A DNA stretch of 64,000 nt, taken from positions 124,001 through 188,000 of the forward strand of contig MPMR01000004.1 of NCBI GenBank assembly GCA_002238605.1. Reading direction: 5' to 3'. This document shows, in pieces, positions 36,704 to 45,400 of this stretch. Below the pieces are notes generated by a model. It was given only the letters and a program-made list of their open reading frames with translations, was not told where the DNA came from and searched no databases. The position numbers were made by a program, and so were the translations under genes. How positions within the stretch are numbered: position 1 is the first letter of the stretch; every line of letters starts with the position of its first letter. The stretch comes from BD2-11 clade cluster bacterium bin43 (GTDB taxonomy: Bacteria > Gemmatimonadota > Gemmatimonadetes > Longimicrobiales > Gaopeijiaceae).

Positions 36704-37542
36704 CAGAGGATCCTCCAGTCGGTCCAGATGCCCATGGAGCAGAGGCGCACGTAGACGTCGCTGAAGCCCACCCAGACGAGGCTCAGCCAGGCCCAGAGCA
36801 TGTGGCGCCGGTTGAGGCAGCTCACACACTTGTGCGCCTGCTGGCGCACAGGTTTCGCGGAGAGCTTGTCCAGTCCACCACCGACCAGGTGGCGCAGCGA
36901 ATGGCACCCAAAGACGTAGCCGGCCAGCAGCACGACATTGATCGCCAGAACCAGCGATCCGATCCCGACGCCGAACGATTCGCCACCGCCGGGCGCCTCA
37001 AACCAGAAGCCCTTCCAGGCGTCGTAGGAGAGGATCACGATGAAGATGAGAGCGACGTAGAGGAAGTAGCGGTGGATGTTCTGCACGATGAGCGGGAAAG
37101 AGTTCTCGCCCAGGTAAGCCTTCCGCGGCTCTCCGACGGCACACGAGGGCGGGTCGGCCCAGAAGGCCTTGTAGTAGGCGCCCCGGTAGTAGTAGCAGGT
37201 CAGGCGGAAGCCGAGCGGGGCCCACAGGATGAGGTAGGCGGGGGACCAGGGGAGCCATCCCAGCCACGACTCCTCCCACCAGGCCGGGCGCGGCCCCAGC
37301 CACGCGTGGTGGGAGTCGCCGAAGAGCTCCGGCGAGTAGTAGGGCGAAAGGTAGTTGCCGAAGGAATAGAATTCGCCCTGGAAGACCGCCCAGGTTGTGT
37401 AGACAATGAACGTGCTGAAGACGAGAAAAACGGCCAGCGGCTCCGCCCACCACCTGTCTCGGCGCATGGTGCGCCCGAACCGGTTGCGGGCGGGAACGGA
37501 GGTCGGGGTCCGGACCGGAAGCGAGGTCGTGCCTGACGCCAT
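36703..37542 (-). CDS. sdhC: Succinate dehydrogenase membrane anchor (single-subunit type)
   Basis: 279 residues, ATG at 37542 behind AGGAGG. About five hydrophobic helices (LAVFLVFSTFIVYTTWAV; YLILWAPLGFRLTCYYY; NIHRYFLYVALIFIVILSYDAW; LVLAINVVLLAGYVFGCHSLRHLVGG; MLWAWLSLVWVGFSDVYV, in parts). His residues in NIHRYF and GCHSLRH could ligate haem b. The long YYRGAYYKAFWADPPSCAVG loop resembles the anchor found in actinobacterial and related complexes. It anchors SdhAB and reduces quinone. First gene of the sdhCAB operon. Confidence 0.88.
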   Translation of the reverse strand: MASGTTSLPVRTPTSVPARNRFGRTMRRDRWWAEPLAVFLVFSTFIVYTTWAVFQGEFYSFGNYLSPYYSPELFGDSHHAWLGPRPAWWEESWLGWLPWSPAYLILWAPLGFRLTCYYYRGAYYKAFWADPPSCAVGEPRKAYLGENSFPLIVQNIHRYFLYVALIFIVILSYDAWKGFWFEAPGGGESFGVGIGSLVLAINVVLLAGYVFGCHSLRHLVGGGLDKLSAKPVRQQAHKCVSCLNRRHMLWAWLSLVWVGFSDVYVRLCSMGIWTDWRIL

Positions 37543-37815
37543 TCCTATCCTCCTGCGAGCGCCCGTGGGGCGCTTCTGTAAGATCGTGGGCGGACCTGCC
37601 GGTCCTCCGTGCGGGGCTCGCCCGTCCGCCTGCCGGGGCACTCCCGCCGGAATCCGGAGCGCCCGGCGTGCAGAAGAATATCCCCGGGGCGCGCATTCGC
37701 CAATACGGGTCGAGGGGACGCGGGGACCGACAGGAGAACGCGCCGGGCCGCGAGACGAGAACCCGAGGGGCCACGCCATGCGGGTGGCCGGGCCGCCGGA
37801 TGAGGGCGCGGGACG

Positions 37816-38532
37816 CTACTTCGGCGACGGGCGTGGCCCGGCGGGGCCCCCGATTGCGCAGGCCCGGCGCCAGACGGCGTCGAACATCTCGGGCGTGAGC
37901 TTGCCGGTGAAGGTGTTCTGCTGGGAGGGATGGTAGGAGGCCAGGACGGTCAGGCCGGGCCGGATGGGCACCTCCACCGCGTGGCCGAAGCGGGGCATGG
38001 GTCTGGGAAGCGTCTCGCCCCGGTCGCGCAGCAGCCGGAGCACCACCGAGAAGGCGAAGGCGCCGAGCGCGACGACCACGCGCAGGTTGGGCAGAAGATC
38101 CCATTCGCGCTCCAGGAAGGGCCGGCAGGCGTCGCGCTCCCTGGTTGTCGGCCGGTTCTTCGGCGGGGCGCAACGGACAGCGGCCGTGATCCAGGCGCCG
38201 TTGAGGGTGAGCCCGTCGCTGCGCGACGTCGAGTCCGGCTGCGAGGCAAGACCCGCCCGGTGGAGCGCGCCGTAGAGCAGATTGCCGGAGGCATCGCCGG
38301 TGAACATGCGGCCGGTACGGTTGGAGCCGTGTGCGCCCGGCGCGAGCCCCACGATCACCAGCCAGGCGGCGGGGTCTCCGAATCCGGGCACCGGCCGCCC
38401 CCAGTACTCCTCCGTCGCGTAGGCGGCCCGTTTCGTACGCGCGACCTGCTCGCGCCACTCGACCAGCCGCGGGCAGCGGCGGCATGCGCTCACTTCGGTG
38501 GCGAGGGCGGTGAGGGGATGGGTGGGGGTCAC
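37816..38532 (-). CDS. Uracil-DNA glycosylase, family 5 (UdgB-like)
   Basis: 238 residues with a GTG start at 38532. A CxxC pair at 17 and 20 (CRRCPRLVEWR) and two more Cys (VRCAPP, DACRPF) would hold a [4Fe-4S] cluster. Active-site blocks GLAPGAHGSNRTGRMFTGD and SYHPSQQNTFTGKLT match family 5 enzymes, which excise uracil and other deaminated bases and lack the usual polar motif-1 residue. Cytoplasmic DNA repair. A 270-base gap to sdhC holds nothing I recognise apart from GC-rich repeats of short words. Confidence 0.9.
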   Translation of the reverse strand: MTPTHPLTALATEVSACRRCPRLVEWREQVARTKRAAYATEEYWGRPVPGFGDPAAWLVIVGLAPGAHGSNRTGRMFTGDASGNLLYGALHRAGLASQPDSTSRSDGLTLNGAWITAAVRCAPPKNRPTTRERDACRPFLEREWDLLPNLRVVVALGAFAFSVVLRLLRDRGETLPRPMPRFGHAVEVPIRPGLTVLASYHPSQQNTFTGKLTPEMFDAVWRRACAIGGPAGPRPSPK

Positions 38533-38647
38533 TGTCGGGGGCCGGGACGGTCAGTCGGGGAAGCGGGCCGCGCGGTCATTGCGGGCGATGGCACGGACCA
38601 GGCTTCACGTTCGGCCGCGAGTGCGGCGAGTTTGCGGGCGGGGGAAC

Positions 38648-40957
38648 TCACCGGACCGGACCGGCATGCAGGTGCAGCACGCCCGGCGTGCCCGAGGCTG
38701 CGCCTTCCGTCAGAACCCTGCCGACCACGATCGCGTGTGGGCACCCGGCGGCGCGAAGGGCTTCCACACAGGCCTCGGCCCGGTCGGCCGGGATGCTGGC
38801 AAGCAGCCCGCCCGCGGTCTGCGGGTCGAAGAGGAGCTGGGCCGCGGGCTCGCCGGTCACATCGGGGTCGGCGCGCACCGATTCCAGCGCGCGCAGGTTC
38901 TGGTCGTGGAGCGAGGAGAAGATGCCGAGCCGGGCCACCTCGCGCGCCCCGTCCAGGAAGGGCACGTCGGCGAGACCGAGCGAGACCTCGACCCTGGACG
39001 CGCGCGCCATTTCCAGCAGGTGGCCGGCGAGCCCGAAGCCGGTCACGTCGGTGGCGGCGGTGGCTCCGTGTTCGCCGAGGATCCGCGCGGCGGGCCGGTG
39101 GGACTCCTGCATGAGGGCGAGCGCGGCGTCGATCCACAGGCTTTGCGCGCGACCGCGCATGTCGGCGGCCAGGATCACGCCGGTGCCGACCGGTCGGGTG
39201 AGCACCAGCCGGTCGCCCGGACGCATACCCGACTTTCGCAACAGATCTTCGGGGCGCGCCGTCCCGGTTACGGAGAAGCCCATGGCGAGCTCTCTCCCCT
39301 CGCTCGTGTGTCCGCCCACCAGCGCCAACCCGTCGCGCTCGAGGACCGTGAGCGCCCCGGCCATGAGCTGGGTGAGGTCCTCTTCCATCTTCTCTTCCGC
39401 GGCGAGCGGCAGCGTCACCATCGCCATCCCCGCCAGCGGCTCGGCACCCATCGCGAAAACATCGCCGAGCGCATGGTTGGCGGTGATGCGGCCGAAGAGG
39501 AAGGGATCGTCGATGAAGGAGCGGAAGAAGTCGACGCTCTGCACGGCCACTTGTCCCGCGGGAACCTGCACCACGGCCGCGTCGTCGGGGGCGTCCAGCC
39601 CGACCATCACGCCCGGATGACCGGTGGCGCCCAGCCGGGCCAGCGAACGGAAGAGCAGCTCGCTGCCCACCTTGGAGCCGCATCCTCCGCAGCGCATCGC
39701 CGGACCGGGGCCGACGGACCCCCCGCGCCATCCCCCGGACCCGGCCTTCGACGAGCCAGCCGGCGCCGGGCCATCATCGACACGCTCGCCATCCATCGAT
39801 GGCAGCTCGGTGTAGTCCCGGATGAAGCGCCGGTCGATGCGGTCCTTCCAGGTCCAGACCCAGCGACCTGCGACCGTCAGTCCGTTGCGGGCTGCGACGG
39901 CATGGCGCCGGCCCGTGGAGATCAGGCTCAGGTACTCGCGCTGGGGCCGGAAGCCGGCGAGGGACGCCCCGCGCAGGCGGCGCTCGAGGTTGCGGGCCAG
40001 AGGCGGCCCCTGGCGAACCGCAAAGACGCCCGCCTTCGGACGCGGATATCCTTCGACCGCGGCGATATCCCCGGCGGCGAAGACATCGGGATGGGACAGC
40101 GTCTGCAGGGTGTCGCGCACCCGGATGAAACCGCGCTCATCCACCTGCAGGCCGGATTTCCGGGGCCAGTCCGGGGCTCCCGCGGTCGTAACCCAGAGCA
40201 ACTCGTCGAAGGTGGCGCGGGCGCCGTTGCCGAAGTGCAGGCGCGAACCGTCCACGCGCACCACCCGGTGATCGGTGTGGACCACGATGCCGCCGTCCTC
40301 GAGGATGCGCGCGAAGCGCGTGCGCATGCGCACGGGGTATGCGGGGAGGATCTCGCTTGAATCGGTGAACAGCTCGATGCGCACATTGTCGCCGGCCCGT
40401 CCGGCGGCCTCCGCGGCGCGCGCGAGCCCGTAGCGGATCGAGAGCGCGATTTCCACTCCTCCGGCGCCGCCGCCCACAATCCCGATCGAGACCGGGTGGG
40501 ACGTGCCGGCGACACGCTCCCGGAGCCGCGTCCAGCGGGCGAAGAAGCCGTCGATGGGCTTGACCGGGACGACCGAGTCCTCGGCACCGGCCACTCGTCG
40601 TACTCCGGGCGCCGAACCCGTATTCAGCGAGAGCAGGTCGAAGGCCACCGGCGGACGCCCCGCGCACAGCACCCGCTTGTTCTCAAGATCGACCCCCACC
40701 AACTGGTCCCGGAGAAACCGGGCCTGGGCGAAACGGGCGAGCGGAGCCAGGTCGATATGCGCGTCCGCAAACGTGTAGTGGCCCGCGATCAGCCCCGGAA
40801 GCATCCCGGAATAGGGGGCGTTCGACTCGCGCGAGATCAGCGTAACCCGAACTCCGGGCATCGGCTTCATGCCGAAGTGCTTGAGCACGGCGACGTGGGT
40901 GTGCCCGCCGCCGACCAGCACGAGATCCCTGGTCACCGGTGGAGGCGGCGAGTGCAT
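38648..40957 (-). CDS. selD: NADH dehydrogenase-like FAD protein fused to selenide, water dikinase
   Basis: About 769 residues from the ATG at 40957 (AGGG 6 bases upstream; ATGs at 40972 and 40993 are alternatives). Residues ~10-390: pyridine-nucleotide disulfide oxidoreductase fold with LVLVGGGHTHVAVLKHFG, GIVGGGAGGVEIALS and DVFAAGDIAA, lacking an obvious redox CxxxxC. Residues ~415-769: SelD, with CGGCGSK (Cys426, Lys429) in the catalytic position and DDAAVVQVP, DPFLFGRITANHALGDVFAMG, GHTSEG and ATDVTGFGLAGH. SelD makes selenophosphate for selenocysteine or selenouridine. The fusion is known in several phyla and may couple selenium reduction to activation. No sel partner is nearby. Confidence 0.93.
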   Translation of the reverse strand: MHSPPPPVTRDLVLVGGGHTHVAVLKHFGMKPMPGVRVTLISRESNAPYSGMLPGLIAGHYTFADAHIDLAPLARFAQARFLRDQLVGVDLENKRVLCAGRPPVAFDLLSLNTGSAPGVRRVAGAEDSVVPVKPIDGFFARWTRLRERVAGTSHPVSIGIVGGGAGGVEIALSIRYGLARAAEAAGRAGDNVRIELFTDSSEILPAYPVRMRTRFARILEDGGIVVHTDHRVVRVDGSRLHFGNGARATFDELLWVTTAGAPDWPRKSGLQVDERGFIRVRDTLQTLSHPDVFAAGDIAAVEGYPRPKAGVFAVRQGPPLARNLERRLRGASLAGFRPQREYLSLISTGRRHAVAARNGLTVAGRWVWTWKDRIDRRFIRDYTELPSMDGERVDDGPAPAGSSKAGSGGWRGGSVGPGPAMRCGGCGSKVGSELLFRSLARLGATGHPGVMVGLDAPDDAAVVQVPAGQVAVQSVDFFRSFIDDPFLFGRITANHALGDVFAMGAEPLAGMAMVTLPLAAEEKMEEDLTQLMAGALTVLERDGLALVGGHTSEGRELAMGFSVTGTARPEDLLRKSGMRPGDRLVLTRPVGTGVILAADMRGRAQSLWIDAALALMQESHRPAARILGEHGATAATDVTGFGLAGHLLEMARASRVEVSLGLADVPFLDGAREVARLGIFSSLHDQNLRALESVRADPDVTGEPAAQLLFDPQTAGGLLASIPADRAEACVEALRAAGCPHAIVVGRVLTEGAASGTPGVLHLHAGPVR

Positions 40958-41072
40958 GGCGTCCCTGCGCATGGACTCAAGATGCCGCCGCATCGCGGCA
41001 CCGTTCAAGGTTCGGGTCCCGGAGGACAGGCGCGGACAGGAGGGATTCCCCTCCCATTCCGCCCCGGGAAGC

Positions 41073-42014
41073 CTACCGCCCCGGCCGGTCTCCGCGCGCG
41101 GCAAGCTCCGATGGAAGCAGCGCCGCGTGCATGAACTGGTGAAGCGGGGTGGCCACCCCGCACTCGCGCCCGAGGCGGACCACCGCGCCGCTCAGCTGTT
41201 CCAGCTCCGAGGGCCGGCCGGCGGCGATGTCGCGGTGCATGGAGGGGATGGAACCGCAGGGGAGACCATCCAGGAAGGCCAGCGAAGCCGCGATTACGCC
41301 GTCCGGCAGGCGCACCCCGCGGGCTGCGGCCACGGCGGCGGTCTCCTCCATCGAGCGGCGCAGAAGGTCCCGTGCGGGCGGGGTGGCGCGCACCTCGCCA
41401 AGCGGTACCCGGGCCACCGAACACACCCCGCTCACCGAGGCCATGAGGAGGAGCTTGTGCCACAGTTCCGCCTCGATGTCGTCGGAGACCACAACGGACA
41501 CGCCCGGGGCCTGCTCCAGCGCTGCCGCAAGCCGGTCGCAACGGCCGGTGCGTCGCCCGTCGCGCTCCCCCATCACGATCACGGGGTCGATGCCCGTGTG
41601 GCGGATGCGGCCGGGCTCGACCAGCTCGCACAGGATGCGGGTGAGACCGCCGGCCACCGCCTCGGCAGGCAGCGACCGTTCCAGCTGCGTCGCCGCCTCC
41701 ACTCCGTTCTGGAGCGGAACCACCACCGTGTGCCGGCCCACCAGCGGCCGGAGTGCCCGGCCGGCCGCCTCGACCTGCCAGGTCTTGGTCGTCACCAGCA
41801 CCGCGTCCGTTTTCCCGAGCGACGCGGGGTCATCGGTGGCGGCGACACGGTCCAGGCGCACGTCCCCCGCGATGCTCTCGATCCGCAGACCGCCCGACCG
41901 CAGCGCCGCCAACTGTGGTCCGCGCGCGACGAAGACGACGTCCTCTCCCGCCTCGACCAGGCGAGCTCCGAAGTAGCCGCCGACGGCTCCGGCCCCATGG
42001 ATCACGATTCGCAT
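41073..42014 (-). CDS. panE: 2-dehydropantoate 2-reductase
   Basis: 313 residues, start at 42014 behind GGGAG. Rossmann opening MRIVIHGAGAVGGYFGARL binds NADPH, LVTTKTWQ contains the conserved Lys/Thr region, and LQNGVEA and the C-terminal GVATPLHQFMHAAL match the ketopantoate reductase fold. It reduces ketopantoate to pantoate for coenzyme A. Related paralogues act on other 2-keto acids, so the exact substrate is an inference. Divergent from fumC, with a 201-base shared upstream region. Confidence 0.9.
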   Translation of the reverse strand: MRIVIHGAGAVGGYFGARLVEAGEDVVFVARGPQLAALRSGGLRIESIAGDVRLDRVAATDDPASLGKTDAVLVTTKTWQVEAAGRALRPLVGRHTVVVPLQNGVEAATQLERSLPAEAVAGGLTRILCELVEPGRIRHTGIDPVIVMGERDGRRTGRCDRLAAALEQAPGVSVVVSDDIEAELWHKLLLMASVSGVCSVARVPLGEVRATPPARDLLRRSMEETAAVAAARGVRLPDGVIAASLAFLDGLPCGSIPSMHRDIAAGRPSELEQLSGAVVRLGRECGVATPLHQFMHAALLPSELAARGDRPGR

Positions 42015-42215
42015 GGCCAACTCCCCGAGACAGGCCCCAAGACGCCGCGCGCGACACGGCGGCACCGGCACGGCGGGCGAAGACGGTCCCGCCTGCGCCC
42101 GAGCGGCCACACCGGCCAACCCGCCCTTTCGCACGCCGGGACAATTATCTTTGAGGCGCGAAAAAGAAAGCTCTGCATCCCAGGAGCTGCATCCCAACAT
42201 CCGGAGGTTCCCGGC

Positions 42216-43619
42216 ATGTCCAACCGGTTTCGCGTCGAGCGTGATTCGCTGGGCGAAGTCCATGTCCCCGCCGACGCCCTCTACGGCGCCCAGACGCAGC
42301 GCGCCTTCGAGAACTTCCCCATAAGCGGCCAGCGTTTCGGGCGCGGGTTCATCCAGGCGCTGGGGCTGATCAAGAAGTCGGCCGCGCGCGTCAACCGCGA
42401 ACTGGGATACCTCGACGGCCACACGGCGCGGGCAATCGCCGCCGCCGCCACCGAGGTCGCCCGCGGGGACCGGGACGGCGAGTTCGTGCTCGACGTCTAC
42501 CAGACCGGCTCCGGGACGTCCTCCAATATGAACGCCAACGAGGTGATCGCGGCGCTCGCCAACCGCATCCTGGAGGGCTCCGGGGCCGCGCCCGTGCATC
42601 CTAACGACCACGTCAACTTCGGCCAGTCTTCCAACGACGTGATTCCTACCGCCATCCACGTCTCCGCGCGTACAGCCATCGAGGAGGAGCTGATTCCCGC
42701 GCTCGGTCACCTGCGCGGTCTGCTCGCGGCGAAGGCCGAAGCCTTCGACGGCGTGCTCAAGTCGGGCCGCACCCACCTGATGGACGCGACGCCGGTGCGG
42801 CTGGGGCAGGAGTTCGGCGGCTATGCCATGCAGGTCACGCGCGCCATCGAGCGCCTTCGGCACGCCTCGGCGGAGCTGGCCGAGCTGGCGCTGGGCGGCA
42901 CCGCGACCGGAACCGGCATCAACACCCACCCCGACTTCGCGCGTCTCACCATCGAGCATCTCTCCCGCGAGACCGGCCTCGCGTTTCGGGAAGCGGAGAA
43001 CCATTTCGCGGCACAGGGCTCCCAGGACGCCTGCGTGAGCGCCTCCGGAGCCCTGAACGCGGCCGCATCCGGCCTGATGAAGATCGCCGACGACATTCGC
43101 TGGCTCTCGTCGGGCCCGACTTCGGGGATTCACGAAATCCGGCTTCCCGCCGTCCAGCCGGGGAGTTCAATCATGCCCGGCAAGGTGAACCCGGTCATGT
43201 CGGAGGCGCTGATGATGGTCGCGGCCCGCGTGGCCGGGAACCACACCGCCGTTACCATCGCCGGAAGCCGCGGCAACTTCGAACTGAACGTGATGCTGCC
43301 GGTCATCGCTCACTCGCTGCTGGAGTCGATCACGCTGCTCGCCGGGGCGAGCCGCGCCTTCGCGGACCGGTGCGTCGCCGGCATCGAGGCCAACCGGGAG
43401 CGGGCGCGCGAACTGCTCGACCGCAACCCCGCGATCGCGACCGCGCTCAACCCCTACATCGGCTACGACGCGGCCGCCAGGGTGGCCAAGCAGGCCGCCC
43501 GCGAGGGCAGGGCGGTGCGCGAGATCGTGCAGGCGAGGGGTCTGCTTGACGAGGAGACCCTGGAGGAGGCGCTGGACGTGCGGGGGATGACGGAGCCCGG
43601 GCTGCCGGCAAAGGAGTAG
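42216..43619 (+). CDS. fumC: Fumarate hydratase class II
   Basis: 467 residues, ATG at 42216 with GGAGG at 42203. Lyase-superfamily signature PGSSIMPGKVNP, plus GSGTSSNMNANEVIA and GRTHLMDATP, place it in the fumarase/aspartase family; the IN-type residues and length fit fumarase C rather than aspartase. It hydrates fumarate to malate. Its last eight codons (EPGLPAKE and stop) form most of a 35-bp sequence that is repeated after the hipBA genes, so this end may be an integration site. Confidence 0.95.
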   Translation: MSNRFRVERDSLGEVHVPADALYGAQTQRAFENFPISGQRFGRGFIQALGLIKKSAARVNRELGYLDGHTARAIAAAATEVARGDRDGEFVLDVYQTGSGTSSNMNANEVIAALANRILEGSGAAPVHPNDHVNFGQSSNDVIPTAIHVSARTAIEEELIPALGHLRGLLAAKAEAFDGVLKSGRTHLMDATPVRLGQEFGGYAMQVTRAIERLRHASAELAELALGGTATGTGINTHPDFARLTIEHLSRETGLAFREAENHFAAQGSQDACVSASGALNAAASGLMKIADDIRWLSSGPTSGIHEIRLPAVQPGSSIMPGKVNPVMSEALMMVAARVAGNHTAVTIAGSRGNFELNVMLPVIAHSLLESITLLAGASRAFADRCVAGIEANRERARELLDRNPAIATALNPYIGYDAAARVAKQAAREGRAVREIVQARGLLDEETLEEALDVRGMTEPGLPAKE

Positions 43620-43627
43620 CCGAGCGC
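43593..43627 (+). repeat. 35-bp direct repeat, copy 1 (fumC 3' end)
   Basis: Starts GAGCCCGGGC and covers the last codons and TAG of fumC plus 8 bases. It matches 45315-45349 at 32 of 35 positions; the three differences are transitions. It borders the left side of the hipBA segment, as an attachment site would. Confidence 0.7.
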
Positions 43628-43635
43628 CCTCTCTT

Positions 43636-43749
43636 TTCCCGACCGGGAATATTTCGTTGGCGAGGATTCGCCGCGGCCACGATTGCTCCCGATCGGGAAT
43701 AAACCGGTTGGCGCAACGGCGACGCGCTCGTATTTTTCCCGATCGGGAA
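43636..43749 (+). promoter_or_regulatory. Three palindromic operators at 50-bp spacing
   Basis: TTCCCGACCGGGAA at 43636, CTCCCGATCGGGAA at 43686 and TTCCCGATCGGGAA at 43736, each starting exactly 50 bp after the last. The dyads are perfect or nearly so. Between the first two, GTTGGCG also recurs at similar offset. The last palindrome lies 46 bases before the antitoxin ATG. Antitoxins of the HipB type repress their own operon by binding such dyads, so these are likely HipB operators. Confidence 0.85.
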
Positions 43750-43794
43750 AGAATCACCGCACCGACCCGCTCATCCTTCATCGAGGCCCTTCCC

Positions 43795-44037
43795 ATGACT
43801 CGTACCCCCATGACTCCCACGGAGATCGGAAGGATTGTCCGCGCCACTCGCCGAGCGCAGGGTCTCCGCCAGGACCAGTTGGCAGGTGCCGCCAACGTGG
43901 GACCGCGCTTTCTTTCCGAGCTTGAGGCGGGCAAGAAGACCGCGCAGGTCGGCAAGGTGCTCGGGGTGCTCGCCGCCCTGGGTTGCGAACTGAGCATCAA
44001 GTCTCCCGACCCACCTGAGGACCGGCCTGACGCATGA
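43795..44037 (+). CDS. hipB: HipB-type antitoxin, XRE helix-turn-helix
   Basis: 80 residues. HTH_3 fold: EIGRIVRATRRAQGLRQDQLAGAANVGPRFLSELEAGKKT, with the recognition helix in GPRFLSELEAG. ATG at 43795 is chosen because the HTH starts a few residues later; the frame continues upstream to 43657 through the operators, so a longer start is improbable. It should repress the operon through the three palindromes and neutralise HipA. Overlaps hipA by ATGA. Confidence 0.92.
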   Translation: MTRTPMTPTEIGRIVRATRRAQGLRQDQLAGAANVGPRFLSELEAGKKTAQVGKVLGVLAALGCELSIKSPDPPEDRPDA

Positions 44038-45293
44038 CGCGCTCGCTGACGGTATGGTGGGACCGCAACGTCGTCGGCTCGCTGGCCCTCGACCGACACG
44101 GCACCATGCGGTTCGCGTACGCTCCCCGCTGGCTGGCCGAGGATTCTGCTCCGCCGGTGTCTTTTTCCCTGCCGAAGCGACCGGCGTCCTTCAGCACGCG
44201 CGAGTGCCTGCCCTTTTTTGAGGGCCTGCTGCCGGAGGGAGCGCAGCGAGATGCCGTAGCCGCCGCTCTCGGCGTCTCACCCGCGAATCCCTTTGGATTA
44301 CTGTCGCAGCTGGGAGCGGAGGTGGCCGGGGCGCTTTCGCTATTGCCCGAAGGGGAGGCGCCTCCTCCGCGCCGCGCGGCGGAACCGCCCGAGCCCCTGT
44401 CGGCTGAAGCACTCCTTCAACTCCTCGACACCATCCGAACCCGACCGTTCCTGGCCGCGCGTCGGGGCACCCTGCGCCTCTCGCTGGCAGGCGCTCAATC
44501 CAAAATGCCGGTCATCGCCATCAACAGCGCCGTGGCGCTCCCTTCTCCGGGACAACCCAGCACCCACATTCTGAAACCATCCAGTGCGCGCTTCCCCTCG
44601 CTAACGGAAAACGAGGCGTTCGCCATGCGTCTCGCGTCACGCATGGGGCTATCGGTGGCTCCCGTCCAGCCCGGCGTGGTCGCCAGCCGGTCTTTTCTGC
44701 TCGTCGAGCGGTACGACCGACGCCTGGATGGCGACGGCACGATCAAACGTCTTCATCAAGAGGATTTTTGCCAGGCTCTGGGCGTTCCGCCCGCGCAGAA
44801 GTACGCCTCCGAGGGAGGACCCACCTTCGCCCAGTGCTTCGATCTGGTCCGTCGCGTCTGCACACGTCCCGCACGAGAGGTTCTCAAGCTACTGGATGCG
44901 GCGATCCTCCAGATGCTCCTGGGTAACGCGGACGCGCACGGCAAGAACTACAGCTTGCTTGCACGCCCGGACGGATCGATCGAAGTCGCGCCGCTCTACG
45001 ACCTGCTGTCGACGATAGCCTATCCCGATCTGTCGCCGACGCTGGCCATGAAGATCGCCGGGCGCGGCAGCCTGAGGCAGCTGAGACGCGGCGACTGGGG
45101 CCGCTTTGCCGCGAGCGCGAGCCTGTCCGCCCGGTTCGTCCGCCGACGGGTCCGCGAGCTATGCGGTTACGCGCAGGAGGAGGTGGCGGCTACCGTGGCA
45201 GAGCTGGTCTCGCCGGGTCTTCGCGAGGAGGCTCTGGCGGGATGCGCCGGGCGAGTTTCGGGGAGGGCGCGGCGGCTGGCGGAGAGCGTGTGA
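44034..45293 (+). CDS. hipA: HipA-type serine/threonine kinase toxin
   Basis: 419 residues, close to family length. N-terminal couple_hipA-like region (GSLALDRHGTMRFAYAP; FFEGLLPEG), then the kinase: Gly-rich loop SLAGAQSKMPV, ILKPSS (ATP Lys), NEAFAMRLA, LLVERYDR, LHQEDFCQALG, catalytic GNADAHGKN (Asp ~300) and the DFG-like YDLLS (~323). In E. coli HipA phosphorylates glutamyl-tRNA synthetase and causes dormancy; the target here is unknown. Catalytic residues look intact. Follows hipB with a 4-base overlap. Confidence 0.93.
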   Translation: MTRSLTVWWDRNVVGSLALDRHGTMRFAYAPRWLAEDSAPPVSFSLPKRPASFSTRECLPFFEGLLPEGAQRDAVAAALGVSPANPFGLLSQLGAEVAGALSLLPEGEAPPPRRAAEPPEPLSAEALLQLLDTIRTRPFLAARRGTLRLSLAGAQSKMPVIAINSAVALPSPGQPSTHILKPSSARFPSLTENEAFAMRLASRMGLSVAPVQPGVVASRSFLLVERYDRRLDGDGTIKRLHQEDFCQALGVPPAQKYASEGGPTFAQCFDLVRRVCTRPAREVLKLLDAAILQMLLGNADAHGKNYSLLARPDGSIEVAPLYDLLSTIAYPDLSPTLAMKIAGRGSLRQLRRGDWGRFAASASLSARFVRRRVRELCGYAQEEVAATVAELVSPGLREEALAGCAGRVSGRARRLAESV

Positions 45294-45314
45294 TTCGCCC
45301 GATGGAGACGACCC

Positions 45315-45349
45315 GAGCCCGGGCCGCCGGCGAAGGAGCAGCCGAGCGC
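45315..45349 (+). repeat. 35-bp direct repeat, copy 2 (after hipA)
   Basis: Partner of 43593-43627, 21 bases after the hipA stop. Read in the fumC frame it would encode EPGPPAKEQ, so the ghost of the fumC end is still visible, with the stop changed to CAG. The pair brackets 1.7 kb containing only hipBA and its operators. Confidence 0.7.
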
Positions 45350-45400
45350 GATCGTCCGCGGAAGGAGTACCCGGGGATTGGCTAAACTAATCGGACTAAG

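Noticed and set aside
38648-40957. In-frame selenocysteine in SelD
   Set aside because: The catalytic position is encoded as Cys (CGGCGSK) and no in-frame TGA interrupts the domain.
43636-43749. Possible small CRISPR or transposon end repeats
   Set aside because: Only the 14-bp dyads are conserved, three in number, directly before a HipB gene; operators explain them better.
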